Assembly: GCA_035534235.1 (NCBI GenBank)
Contig: DATLSH010000035.1
Span: 16,835-80,834 of the forward strand
Length of the DNA stretch: 64,000 nucleotides
Direction of reading: 5' to 3'
DNA from: Bog-473 sp035534235
GTDB lineage: Bacteria; Actinomycetota; Acidimicrobiia; Acidimicrobiales; RAAP-2
Made by a program: the position numbers and the translations under genes. The notes beneath the pieces are model-generated. The model was not told the origin of the DNA. It worked only from the letters and a program-made list of their open reading frames with translations, and searched no databases. Within the stretch, counting starts at the first letter, position 1; each line of letters opens with the position of its first letter. This document shows, piece by piece, positions 26,307 through 34,690 of the stretch.

Positions 26307-27790
26307 ACCCTGGTCCGCCTCTGCCGGGTCCAGCCGGAGATCAGGGCCAGGGAGGCGAGGACGAGGAGGGGCGGATCGCCCAGGTGGTCATAGAGCGTGA
26401 GGCCACGGCGCAAGGCAACCGTGGCCTCCAGCACCTGGCGCGGTCCGAGCAGGGAGCGCTGGAGCACCTGGCCTCTCTGGGTGACCACCGTGCTGTAGCC
26501 GGTGGGCGCGGCCTGCACCAGGTCCCGTCCGGTCTGGACCGCCTGAACCACGTCCGCCGCCAGCTCCTGGGTCGGGACCTGGGCCGCCCGGTACGACGAC
26601 GTGTTGGTGGGGACCACGAGCAGCTGCGCCCCGGCGCGCACGGAGGGCCGGCTGCGGTCGGCGTAGAACACCTCAAAGGAGACGAGTGCGCCCAGTGGCC
26701 CGGCCGGCGTGCGCATGAGGCCGGTGCCGCGGCCCGGCACGGCATCGCTCGGCACCAGGGAGAGGTCGGCCACGTGCGAGAAGAAGGCCCGGAAGGGCAC
26801 ATACTCGCCGAAAGGGACCCGGTGCACCTTCTCGAACACCGACACGATGGAGCCGTGGGGCCCCCAGGCCACGATTTCGTTGCGGAACGAGTTGCCCGGT
26901 GCCGGCTCGGTCACCCCGGCCACCAGCGTCGTGTGCATTTTGGCGGCCAGGTGGCTCATGAGCAGAGCTTCGGGAGAGCCGGTCAGGCCGCGGTCGAGGG
27001 CGATCACGTCCTCGGGCCACAGCACGAGATCGGGAGCCCGGTGGTGCCGGGAGAACTGCTCGGTGGCGGCGACCTGGGCGTCGAACACGGTGGCCGGTGC
27101 CACCTGCTCCTTGTTCAGGCCGCGGGGTCCGCCTCCCTGGACGAGGGCGACGGTGATGGAGCGGAGCGGGGAGCCCCCGTCGGGCCCCACGGTCCCCGCC
27201 ACGATCAGGATGGTCAGGCCGGCAAGGACGGCCAGCCCGGCCCACACGCCGGAACCGTCAAGGCGGCGCCCGGACTTGGCCGCGGCAACGAGCATGGCCC
27301 CGCCCACGCCGCCCGCCCAGATCCCGGCCGTGATGAGGAGCGGGCCGCCGAGCCGGGCCAGCTCCACCAGGGGGCCGTCCGCCTGGCCCAGGAAGATGCC
27401 GCCGAGGGGGAGGCCCCCGAACGGCCAGGTCATCCGGACGGCTTCGGTCAGCGTGCCGGCGGCCACCAGGGCGACAGAGCGCCCGCGCCCGGATGGCGTG
27501 AGCCCGCCGGCGGCGGCCATGAAGAGGGCCTGCAGGAGGATGAGCATCAGGGCGCCGTACCAGTTGAATGCCCTGGCCCACATGAGGCCCAGCCCGTAGC
27601 AGCCGATACCCGTGAGCCAACCGGACGACAGCCTGGTCCGCAGGGGTTGGCCGGCCAGGCGCCAGGCGAAGAGCCCGGCGCCGGCCAGGCCCAACGGCCA
27701 CCATCCCCAGGGAGGCAGCGAAAGGGCGAGCAGTGCGCCGGCGGCGAGGGAGGGCAGCGCGATGTGGCCCCCGCCGTGGGGGGCTGTCAC
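26297..27790 (-). CDS. Apolipoprotein N-acyltransferase homologue with Ser in place of catalytic Cys
   Basis: This is a membrane protein of 497 residues with N-terminal helices and a nitrilase-like periplasmic domain, as in Lnt. The Glu (VLWPEDV) and Lys (FEKVHRVPFGEYVPF) of the triad are in place, but the motif that should read CYE/CFE is VSFEVFYAD, so residue ~371 is Ser (TCC). The Cys forms the acyl-thioester in E. coli Lnt, so this protein may be inactive on the usual route or use another chemistry. The GTG at 27790 overlaps the hemY stop (GTGA); GTG 27793 is also possible. It is the last gene of the heme operon. Confidence 0.8.
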   Translation of the reverse strand: MTAPHGGGHIALPSLAAGALLALSLPPWGWWPLGLAGAGLFAWRLAGQPLRTRLSSGWLTGIGCYGLGLMWARAFNWYGALMLILLQALFMAAAGGLTPSGRGRSVALVAAGTLTEAVRMTWPFGGLPLGGIFLGQADGPLVELARLGGPLLITAGIWAGGVGGAMLVAAAKSGRRLDGSGVWAGLAVLAGLTILIVAGTVGPDGGSPLRSITVALVQGGGPRGLNKEQVAPATVFDAQVAATEQFSRHHRAPDLVLWPEDVIALDRGLTGSPEALLMSHLAAKMHTTLVAGVTEPAPGNSFRNEIVAWGPHGSIVSVFEKVHRVPFGEYVPFRAFFSHVADLSLVPSDAVPGRGTGLMRTPAGPLGALVSFEVFYADRSRPSVRAGAQLLVVPTNTSSYRAAQVPTQELAADVVQAVQTGRDLVQAAPTGYSTVVTQRGQVLQRSLLGPRQVLEATVALRRGLTLYDHLGDPPLLVLASLALISGWTRQRRTRVYS

Positions 27791-29208
27791 CACAGGGCGC
27801 GTGCCGCTGCCCGACCGCTGGCGATGCAGGCGGGGATGCCCACGCCCCGGTAGGCGGACCCGGCGACGGCGAGGCCGCCCAGCCGGGCCATCGCCGCCTC
27901 AATGCCCGCGGTGCGCAGAAGGTGGTGCACCCGATACTGGGGGAAGGAGCCGGGGTAGCGGACCACCAGCGACCCGGCGGGGTCGCCGGTGACACCGATG
28001 AACTTCCCCAGCTCGCGCCAGGCCCGCTCGCACACCTCGGCGTCGCTCCAGCCGGCGCACCGATCGTCATCCAGGCGGCCCAGCGAGGCGCGCAGGAGGA
28101 CTTCTCCCTCCCGGGCCAGATGGGGCCACTTGCGGTCCAGATAGGTGCAGGCCGTCACGGCCCAGTCATCGCCGCGGCGTGGTCGGTGGCCGCCACGGGG
28201 CACCAGGAAGCCGGTGCCCACGAGGGGTGACGGCACGGCGGCGGCGTCGACCAGGAACGTCACCAGGACCACCGACGCGTAGTCGATGGCGCCGAGCAGG
28301 CCGGCCGCCTCGTCGTCGTGGGCCAGCATCAGGCGGCCGGCCGCCGGGGCCGGGAGGGCAAGCACCACGGCGTCGGCCTCGGTCTCCCCGCCCCCCGCCT
28401 GCACACGCCACGTCCCGCCGGTGCGTTCGAGTCGCTCGACCGGCATGGACCGCCGGACCTCCACGCCGCGCTCGCCCAGCCTCGACTCGAGCTGCGCCGG
28501 CAATGACGCCAACCCGCCATGGAGGGTCCAGAATAGGGGTGGGTCGTCGGGTGCCGGTGGCGGCACTTCGGCCCGCAGGCCCCGCATCAGGCTGCCCCTG
28601 CGCTGGGCCGCGGCCAGGAGCGGGGGGAAGGTGGCGGCGCTGGACATGTCGTCGACCGAGCCGGCGTGGATCCCCCCGATGAGGGGGTCGACCAGGGTGT
28701 CGACCACCCGCCGCCCGAGCTTGCGCGCCACCAACGGGCCGATGGAGCGGTCCCCGATCGGCCCGCGCTGGTCAGGGCGGGGCGCCAGCATGTCAAGGGC
28801 CAGCCCAAGCTGCCCGCGCAGGCCCAGGATGCCGGAACGGGCCGCCGGCCAGAAACGGGTCGGGATGCCCAGGGCCAGACCCTCGGGAAGGGTACGCAGG
28901 CGCCCGCGGGCCCACAGGCCGGCACCGCGCCGGGCGATGGGGACCAGCGCCTCGCCCAGTCCCACCTCGCGGCAGAGGTCCAGTGCCTCCGGACGACGCC
29001 CCAGGAACCCGTCGGGGCCGACGTCGACCACGCGCCCGCCGAACGCCTGGCTGCGCAACGCACCGCCGAGGCGGTCCGAGGACTCCATGATGACGATGTC
29101 CGGCGCTTGGCGCGCCGGCGCGGGCCCGCCGCTCAGCTCCCAGGCCGCGGCCATCCCGCTGATGCCGCCACCGACGACCACCACGCGCCGGAGCACCCCA
29201 GGAGCCAC
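27787..29208 (-). CDS. hemY: Protoporphyrinogen/coproporphyrinogen III oxidase (HemY/CgoX type)
   Basis: This FAD-dependent oxidase of heme synthesis has 473 residues. The FAD motif VVVVGGGISGMAAAWEL starts near residue 9. It is followed by DRLGGALRSQ, GPDGFLG, and the family C-terminus AGSAYRGVGIPACIASG. The GTG at 29208 lies 5 bases after the hemH stop; GTG 29196 is a later option. In actinobacteria this enzyme normally oxidises coproporphyrinogen III (CgoX) in the coproporphyrin-dependent branch, which fits its place directly after a CpfC-type ferrochelatase. The terminal decarboxylase HemQ/ChdC is not in this window. Confidence 0.9.
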   Translation of the reverse strand: MAPGVLRRVVVVGGGISGMAAAWELSGGPAPARQAPDIVIMESSDRLGGALRSQAFGGRVVDVGPDGFLGRRPEALDLCREVGLGEALVPIARRGAGLWARGRLRTLPEGLALGIPTRFWPAARSGILGLRGQLGLALDMLAPRPDQRGPIGDRSIGPLVARKLGRRVVDTLVDPLIGGIHAGSVDDMSSAATFPPLLAAAQRRGSLMRGLRAEVPPPAPDDPPLFWTLHGGLASLPAQLESRLGERGVEVRRSMPVERLERTGGTWRVQAGGGETEADAVVLALPAPAAGRLMLAHDDEAAGLLGAIDYASVVLVTFLVDAAAVPSPLVGTGFLVPRGGHRPRRGDDWAVTACTYLDRKWPHLAREGEVLLRASLGRLDDDRCAGWSDAEVCERAWRELGKFIGVTGDPAGSLVVRYPGSFPQYRVHHLLRTAGIEAAMARLGGLAVAGSAYRGVGIPACIASGRAAARALW

Positions 29209-29212
29209 CGGC

Positions 29213-30136
29213 TCAGGCCGCCCTGGCGTCGGCCGCGGCGACGACGTCGGCCAGGGCGCCGAGGAACTGCGGGTCGTCGTTGAGCGAGGCGGTGCGGGCA
29301 TAGGAAAGCCCACATGCGGCGGCCACGGCAGCCAACTCCACATCGAGGTCATAGAGCACTTCCAGGTGGTCGGCCACGAAACCGATGGGGCAGACCACCA
29401 CCCCGTCGGTCCCTCCGGCGGCGGAGAGCTGGCGCACCACGTCGCGCACATCGGGTCCCAGCCAGGGCCCCGGCGAACGCCCGGCGCTCTGCCACGCCAC
29501 CACCGGGCGGGGTACCCCCGCCGCCTCGGCGACCAGGCGCGCCGATTCGGCCAGCTGCTCGGGGTAGGTGTCGCCCGCCTCCCTCACCCTCTCGGGCACC
29601 GAGTGGGCGCAGAAGAGCACCGGGTAGCGGTCGAGGTCGCCGGCGCTGGCGGCGGCCAGCGTGGCCTTGACCCGTGCCGCCTGAAGTGACACGAAGACCG
29701 GGTGGGCGAACCACGGGGGCACGGCGATGAAGCGCGGCCCGTGCTCGAGCGCCGCCGCGGCGCGGGCCAGGTACTCCTCTGAGCCCATGGAGGAACCGTG
29801 CGGTGTGAGGACGAGCCCGACGACCCGGTCGACGCCGGCCCGGGCCAATGACCCGGCGGCGTACTCAATCAGCGGGTCCGTGTGCTTGGCCCCGAAGGCC
29901 ACCACGTACCGCCCGGGCCGACGCGACTCAAGGGCGACGCGCACGCCGTCGACCTGGGACCTCGTCCGTTCGGCCAGCGGGGAGAGGCCACCGATGGCCG
30001 CGTAGCGGCGCTCCAGGTCCACCAACTGCTCGGGCTCAGGCGGGCGGCCCCGCCGAATGCGGGTGTAGAAGGGGGCGATCTCCGCCGGGCTTCCCGGCGT
30101 CCCGTGGGCCATGAGGAGCACGCCGGCCCGGCCCAT
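29213..30136 (-). CDS. hemH: Ferrochelatase (coproporphyrin type)
   Basis: This enzyme inserts ferrous iron into the porphyrin. It has 307 residues. Active-site segments are FCAHSVPERV with the catalytic His, WQSAGRSPGPWLGPDV, and CPIGFVADHLEVLYDLD with the catalytic Glu. The N-terminus GVLLMAHGTPGSP is typical for the family. I see no C-terminal Cys group for the [2Fe-2S] cluster found in some actinobacterial ferrochelatases. The ATG overlaps the hemE TGA by one base (TGATG). A longer frame upstream only shadows hemE. Confidence 0.92.
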   Translation of the reverse strand: MGRAGVLLMAHGTPGSPAEIAPFYTRIRRGRPPEPEQLVDLERRYAAIGGLSPLAERTRSQVDGVRVALESRRPGRYVVAFGAKHTDPLIEYAAGSLARAGVDRVVGLVLTPHGSSMGSEEYLARAAAALEHGPRFIAVPPWFAHPVFVSLQAARVKATLAAASAGDLDRYPVLFCAHSVPERVREAGDTYPEQLAESARLVAEAAGVPRPVVAWQSAGRSPGPWLGPDVRDVVRQLSAAGGTDGVVVCPIGFVADHLEVLYDLDVELAAVAAACGLSYARTASLNDDPQFLGALADVVAAADARAA

Positions 30137-31197
30137 CACGCGCCCGTGCTCTCGGCGTGCACCAAGTCCACCAGCGCGCCCAGGATCCCGATGTCGGCCT
30201 GGGGGGGCACGCCGTGCCCCAGGTTGAAGATGTGACCGGTCCCGCTGGCGTCGGCCGCGCCACTGGCCAGCACGGCCCGGGCCGCCCGCTCCACCACCGG
30301 CCACGGTGCCGCGCACAGGGCGGGATCGAGGTTGCCCTGCACGCCGAGGCCCGGTCCGATCCGGAGCCGGGCCTCTTGGAGCGGGACCCGCCAGTCGATC
30401 CCCACCACGTGGCATCCGGTCGTGCCCATGAGGCGCAGCAGCTCTCCCGTGCCGACGCCGAAGAGGATGGACGGCACCCCGAGGTCTGCGATGCCGTCGA
30501 AGACGGCCCGGGTGGCCGGCAGCACGAAGCGGGCGTACTCCTTTGGTGAGAGCGAACCGGCCCAGCTGTCGAAGAGCTGCACGGCCTGGGCGCCGGCCTG
30601 TATCTGGGCGCGCAGAGAAGCCACCGCCATGTCGGCCAGGCGGGCCATCAGCCGGCACCACAGGTCGGGATCGGCGTGCATGAGCGTCTTGACTTTGGCG
30701 AACGTGCGGGACGGCCCGCCCTCCACCAGGTAGCTGGCCACGGTGAAAGGCGCGCCGGCAAAGCCGATGAGGGCCACCCCGCTCCCGGCCAGCTCACGGG
30801 AGACCAGTCGTACCGCCTCGGCCACGTAGGGCACGTCGGTCTCGGGTTCGAGCGGCCGCAGGCGCGCCAGGTCACGGTCGGAGCGGAACGGCTCGGCCAC
30901 CACCGGTCCCCGCCCCGGCTCGACGTCGACCCCGAAGCCGACGGCGTGCACGGGGACGACGATGTCGGAGAACAGGATGGCGGCGTCGACGCCGTAGCGG
31001 CGGACCGGCTGGAGTGTCAGCTCGGCGGCCAGGGCGGCGTCGCCGATGGCGGACAATATGGAGCCCTCACCCCGGGCGGATCTGTATTCGGGCAGCGACC
31101 GGCCGGCCTGCCGCATGAACCACACCGGCGTGCGCGAGACCGGCTGGCGGCGGCACGCACGCACGAGGTCCGTGTCGGCGACCGCCGGGGAGCTCAC
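30136..31197 (-). CDS. hemE: Uroporphyrinogen decarboxylase
   Basis: This enzyme decarboxylates uroporphyrinogen III to coproporphyrinogen III in the cytoplasm. It has 353 residues, a normal length. Signatures are PVWFMRQAGRSLPEYR near residue 25 (substrate-binding Arg), GFAGAPFTVASYLVEGG, QLFDSWAGSLSP and FNLGHGVPP near the C-terminus. The GTG at 31197 overlaps the stop of the ybjQ-like gene (GTGA). The reading frame remains open far upstream over the HelD gene, but that part is antisense shadow. Confidence 0.94.
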   Translation of the reverse strand: MSSPAVADTDLVRACRRQPVSRTPVWFMRQAGRSLPEYRSARGEGSILSAIGDAALAAELTLQPVRRYGVDAAILFSDIVVPVHAVGFGVDVEPGRGPVVAEPFRSDRDLARLRPLEPETDVPYVAEAVRLVSRELAGSGVALIGFAGAPFTVASYLVEGGPSRTFAKVKTLMHADPDLWCRLMARLADMAVASLRAQIQAGAQAVQLFDSWAGSLSPKEYARFVLPATRAVFDGIADLGVPSILFGVGTGELLRLMGTTGCHVVGIDWRVPLQEARLRIGPGLGVQGNLDPALCAAPWPVVERAARAVLASGAADASGTGHIFNLGHGVPPQADIGILGALVDLVHAESTGA

Positions 31198-31517
31198 CCG
31201 AGCGGCTCTATGACGACTGCCGTGCCGTAGGCGCAGATCTCCGTCCAGTTCCCGCCCATCTCCGACGTGTCGAACCGCATGGCCAGGACGGCATTGCCAC
31301 CGCGGGCTTCGGCCTCGGCCACCATGCGGCCCACGACCTCTTCCCGGCTCAGCTGGAGGTTCTTGGTCATGCCTTTGAGCTCCCCCCCGGCCAGTGCCTT
31401 GAAGGCGGCGCCGAACTGCGAGCCGATGTTGCGTGAGCGCACCGTCAAGCCGAAGACCTCGCCGAGGACCGAGGTCACCTTGTAGCCGGGCACGTCGTTC
31501 ATGGTGGAGATGAGCAT
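31194..31517 (-). CDS. YbjQ/UPF0145 family protein
   Basis: This is a small soluble protein of 107 residues of the YbjQ (DUF74, heavy-metal-binding-like) family, which forms pentamers of unknown role. The family features are PGYKVTSVLGEVFGLTVRS and the C-terminal GGNAVLAMRFDTS with YGTAVVIEPL. The ATG at 31517 is preferred because GAAAGG lies about 6 bases upstream; an ATG at 31541 gives eight extra residues. It leads the hemE-hemH-hemY-lnt operon. A link to heme or metal handling is suggested only by that position. Confidence 0.8.
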   Translation of the reverse strand: MLISTMNDVPGYKVTSVLGEVFGLTVRSRNIGSQFGAAFKALAGGELKGMTKNLQLSREEVVGRMVAEAEARGGNAVLAMRFDTSEMGGNWTEICAYGTAVVIEPLG

Positions 31518-31629
31518 GGCCATCCTTTCGGTCCGGTTCATCGTAGGCGGCAGGCACCATGTGCCCCGGTCGGTGACCGTCGCCTAAGCTGAACCGTTTC
31601 CCTGGCGGGCGCGGGGAGAGAGGGGACAC

Positions 31630-33990
31630 GTGCAGGAACATCCCGATCTGCAGGCTGAGCAGGAGTTCCTCAACCGCGCTCACGACGGCCTGGAATCGAT
31701 GCGGAGCGAAGCTCGCCACATGTTGCAAGGGGTACTCGACCTCGGGAAGGGCGGCACATTCCAATCCCGAACCGAGCGGGACATCGTGGTGCGGACCAGC
31801 CTGGCCCGCCTTGAGCAGCTCGACATCGGGGACCAGGCCCTCTACTTCGGGCGGATCGACCGCTTCCCCGACGGCGATGCCGAGACCGGTTCGCTGCTCG
31901 GCGAATCGTTCCACATCGGGCGGTTGGCCGTGTCCGGGCCCGACCATGAGCCGTTGGTGGTGGATTGGCGGGCACCGGTGGCCGAGCCGTTCTACCGGGC
32001 CACCGGGTTGGATCCCCAGGGCCTGGCCCGCCGCCGTCACCTGGCCGTGCGCGGCCGTGCCGTGCTCGGGTTGGAGGACGAGTACTTCGTGGACCCGAGC
32101 CGGGCCCCCGGAGCCCCGCTGCTCCCGGTGTCCGATGCCGGCAGCGGCGCCTCCAGCGACGGGGAGCGCCTCTTGTCCGAGGGGATGGTGCTCGGCGGCC
32201 CCGGGGCCCTGCTCTCCGCCTTGAGCCAGGCCCGGACCGGACACATGGGTGACATCATCGGGACCATTCAGCGGGAGCAGGACGAGATCATCCGCTCCCC
32301 CCTTGCCGGCACCCTGGTGGTGCAGGGAGGACCGGGCACCGGCAAGACCGCGGTGGCCCTCCACCGGGCCGCCTACCTGCTCTACACCCACCGCTTCCCC
32401 CTGGAGCGTCAAGGGGTCCTGGTGGTCGGCCCCAACCCGCTCTTCCTGCGTTACATAGAGCAGGTCCTCCCCTCTCTGGGCGAGACCGGGGTGAGCCTCT
32501 CGACGGTGGCCGGTCTGGTGCCCGAGGTCCGGGTGCACGGGCTGGACGAAGCCGCCGTGGCCCGGGTCAAGGGCGACGCACGCATGGTCCAGGTCCTGGT
32601 GGGTGCCGTGCGCACCCGGCAGCGGCCCCTGCGCCGGGACGCCGAGGTGCCCTTCGGCGCCGGCGTGCTGCGCCTGCGGGCCGAGACGACCGAAGAAATT
32701 GTGGCGGCGGCCCGCCGGAGGCCGGGGACACACAATGTGCGCCGCCGCTTCGTCGAGGCCCAGGTGCTGCGCGCCCTCTCCGACGACTACCGGTCCCGGC
32801 TCATCCGGGGGCACGGTCCGCTCGACGAAGAAGGGCTCAGTGCCGAGGAGTTGCTGAACCTGGCGCAACGCCTGCGGCGCGTCCCCGAGGTGGTCGAGGC
32901 GCTCGACCGCATGTGGCCCCGGCTCTCCCCGCACGAGTTCCTGCACGACCTGCTGGGCGCCCGTCCCCTGCTGGGGGCGGCGGGCAAGGGCATCCTCGGC
33001 GGGCCGGAGATCCACCGCCTCTTCCGGCCCCGCAGCGCGTCACTCGATTCCGTGCGTTGGACCGTGGCCGACACCGCGCTCATCGACGAGGCGCGGACGC
33101 TTCTGGGTTCGCGGCGGGGCGGCGCCCGCCCCCCCGCGAACCGTCAGGGGCGCCATGAGGAAGGCAATGCACCCGAGGGTGGATTCTGGCCGCAAGGGTT
33201 GGCGGCCTCGCCCGTGCCCACCAACGGCGGCCCCAAAGGGAGCGACGACGAAGTCCGCTCGTTCGGCCACATTGTGGTGGACGAGGTCCAGGACCTCTCG
33301 CCGATGCAGCTGCGCATGCTGGCCCGGCGGTCCCTGTCGGGATCCATGACCGTGGTGGGCGACATCGCCCAGGCCACCGGCCCGTGGGCCCCGCAGAGCT
33401 GGGACGACATCACGCGCCACCTCACCGGCCCGCGGCGGCCCCGGCTGGTCGAGCTCTCCGTGAGCTACCGCACTCCTTCGGAGGTGGTGGCGTTGGCCGC
33501 CCACGTGCTGGCGGTGGCCGCGCCATCGATCGCGCCACCACGCCCCGTGCGCCAATCGGGCCACACCCCGCAGATCGTGCAGGCACCCCGCAACGGGCTG
33601 GCCCATGCCGTGGCCACGGTGGCCCGCCAGGAGGTGGCCGCCGTCGCCCCGGGAAGGGTCGCCGTCCTGGGCCCGGCCGTCCTGCTGCCCGAGCTGACCC
33701 GCGCCCTGGCCGATGCCGGCCTCGACCCCGTCGACCCCCGGGACCCCTCGGGAGACGGCCTGGCCGCCGGCCTGGTGGTCCTTCCGGCCGACGAGACCAA
33801 CGGCCTGGAGTTCGACTCGGTGGTGGTGGTCGAGCCGGCCCTGCTGGCCTCCGTGGGTGAGCGGCCGGCGGGGGAGGGGCCACCGGTGGCCACCACGCGA
33901 GGACTGCGCACCCTGTATGTGGCGCTCACCAGGCCGACCCGGCGGCTGGCGGTCGTCCACGCCGAGCCCCTCCCCGTGGCCCTGGAGTGA
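31630..33990 (+). CDS. HelD-type RNA polymerase-recycling ATPase (UvrD/Rep-like)
   Basis: This is a superfamily 1 motor-like ATPase of 786 residues. The N-terminal 70 residues form a charged helical arm (LQAEQEFLNRAHDGLESM onward), as in HelD, which inserts into RNA polymerase channels. The ATPase core has QREQDEIIRSP (Q motif), Walker A GGPGTGKTAVALHR near residue 238, Walker B VVDEVQDLSPMQL near residue 552, VVGDIAQATG and a C-terminal ALTRPTRRL with the motif VI Arg. There is no DNA-binding 2B-like wedge, so a HelD role is more likely than a DNA helicase. The GTG at 31630 has GAGAGGGG upstream. It is divergent from the heme operon. Confidence 0.85.
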   Translation: MQEHPDLQAEQEFLNRAHDGLESMRSEARHMLQGVLDLGKGGTFQSRTERDIVVRTSLARLEQLDIGDQALYFGRIDRFPDGDAETGSLLGESFHIGRLAVSGPDHEPLVVDWRAPVAEPFYRATGLDPQGLARRRHLAVRGRAVLGLEDEYFVDPSRAPGAPLLPVSDAGSGASSDGERLLSEGMVLGGPGALLSALSQARTGHMGDIIGTIQREQDEIIRSPLAGTLVVQGGPGTGKTAVALHRAAYLLYTHRFPLERQGVLVVGPNPLFLRYIEQVLPSLGETGVSLSTVAGLVPEVRVHGLDEAAVARVKGDARMVQVLVGAVRTRQRPLRRDAEVPFGAGVLRLRAETTEEIVAAARRRPGTHNVRRRFVEAQVLRALSDDYRSRLIRGHGPLDEEGLSAEELLNLAQRLRRVPEVVEALDRMWPRLSPHEFLHDLLGARPLLGAAGKGILGGPEIHRLFRPRSASLDSVRWTVADTALIDEARTLLGSRRGGARPPANRQGRHEEGNAPEGGFWPQGLAASPVPTNGGPKGSDDEVRSFGHIVVDEVQDLSPMQLRMLARRSLSGSMTVVGDIAQATGPWAPQSWDDITRHLTGPRRPRLVELSVSYRTPSEVVALAAHVLAVAAPSIAPPRPVRQSGHTPQIVQAPRNGLAHAVATVARQEVAAVAPGRVAVLGPAVLLPELTRALADAGLDPVDPRDPSGDGLAAGLVVLPADETNGLEFDSVVVVEPALLASVGERPAGEGPPVATTRGLRTLYVALTRPTRRLAVVHAEPLPVALE

Positions 33991-34000
33991 AAGGGGCAGG

Positions 34001-34023
34001 GGCCCGAAGGCGGCACCCGGGCC
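34001..34023. terminator. Possible hairpin after the HelD gene
   Basis: GGCCCG (34001-34006) pairs with CGGGCC (34018-34023) around an 11-base loop, 11 bases after the HelD stop. The stem is short and has no U-tract, so support is modest. Confidence 0.35.
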
Positions 34024-34087
34024 GGAGCCGCGGCGTCGTCACCTGCTTGTTGGCGCCGCGAGGGCCCCGTCGACTAGAAATTGCCCT

Positions 34088-34690
34088 GTGACCCAGGCTG
34101 TTTCGGTCGAGCATCCCGCGCCACAGGGCAAGATCGTCCACGATCGACCCCCCATGCTGGCCGTGGGGGTCATGATCTGGCTGGGCTCGGAGGTCATGTT
34201 CTTCAGCGGCCTCTTTGCCGCCTTCTTCACCATCCGTGCCAATGCGCAGGGTCCCTGGCCACCGCCGGGGACGCACCTCGACACCATCCGGGGAGGCATC
34301 TTCACCCTGGTCCTGGTGTCGTCCAGTTTCTCCATGCAGTGGGCGGTCCGCCAGTGCGAGTGGCGCAACCGCAAATCCGCCCGCCGCTTCATCGTGATCA
34401 CACTCATCCTGGGGGCCGCGTTCCTGGGCAACCAGGCCACCGAGTGGCTCTTCCTGACCACCCGCTGGTACACGAATGCCTACGGATCGCTCTTCTTCAT
34501 CATGACCGGGCTCCACGGCCTCCACGTCTTCCTGGGCCTGGTGGCCATGGTCTTTCTCCTCGGGCGCATGAAGGGTGACATGGGCGGCGATCCCGGAGAG
34601 CTCTCGGCCATTCAGGGCGTCAGCTACTACTGGCACTTTGTCGACATCGTCTGGGTCGGGCTCTTCAGTTGCCTGTTCTTCCTCAAGTAG
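34088..34690 (+). CDS. ctaE: Cytochrome c oxidase subunit III
   Basis: This is a membrane subunit of the aa3 oxidase, 200 residues with five helices, the short actinobacterial form. The conserved Glu lies in WLGSEVMFFSGLFAAFF, and the C-terminal HGLHVFLGLVAM and YYWHFVDIVWVGLFSCLFFL are diagnostic. The GTG at 34088 lacks a Shine-Dalgarno but has TAGAAA at 34075-34080, 7 bases before it, implying a leaderless mRNA. It leads the qcrCAB genes, the usual actinobacterial arrangement. The remaining oxidase genes are 4.6 kb away on the minus strand. Confidence 0.93.
   Translation: MTQAVSVEHPAPQGKIVHDRPPMLAVGVMIWLGSEVMFFSGLFAAFFTIRANAQGPWPPPGTHLDTIRGGIFTLVLVSSSFSMQWAVRQCEWRNRKSARRFIVITLILGAAFLGNQATEWLFLTTRWYTNAYGSLFFIMTGLHGLHVFLGLVAMVFLLGRMKGDMGGDPGELSAIQGVSYYWHFVDIVWVGLFSCLFFLK

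Noticed and set aside
31198..33015. Extension of hemE by 606 codons on the minus strand
   Set aside because: It is antisense to HelD and precedes a normal-length HemE. It results from GC-rich codon bias.
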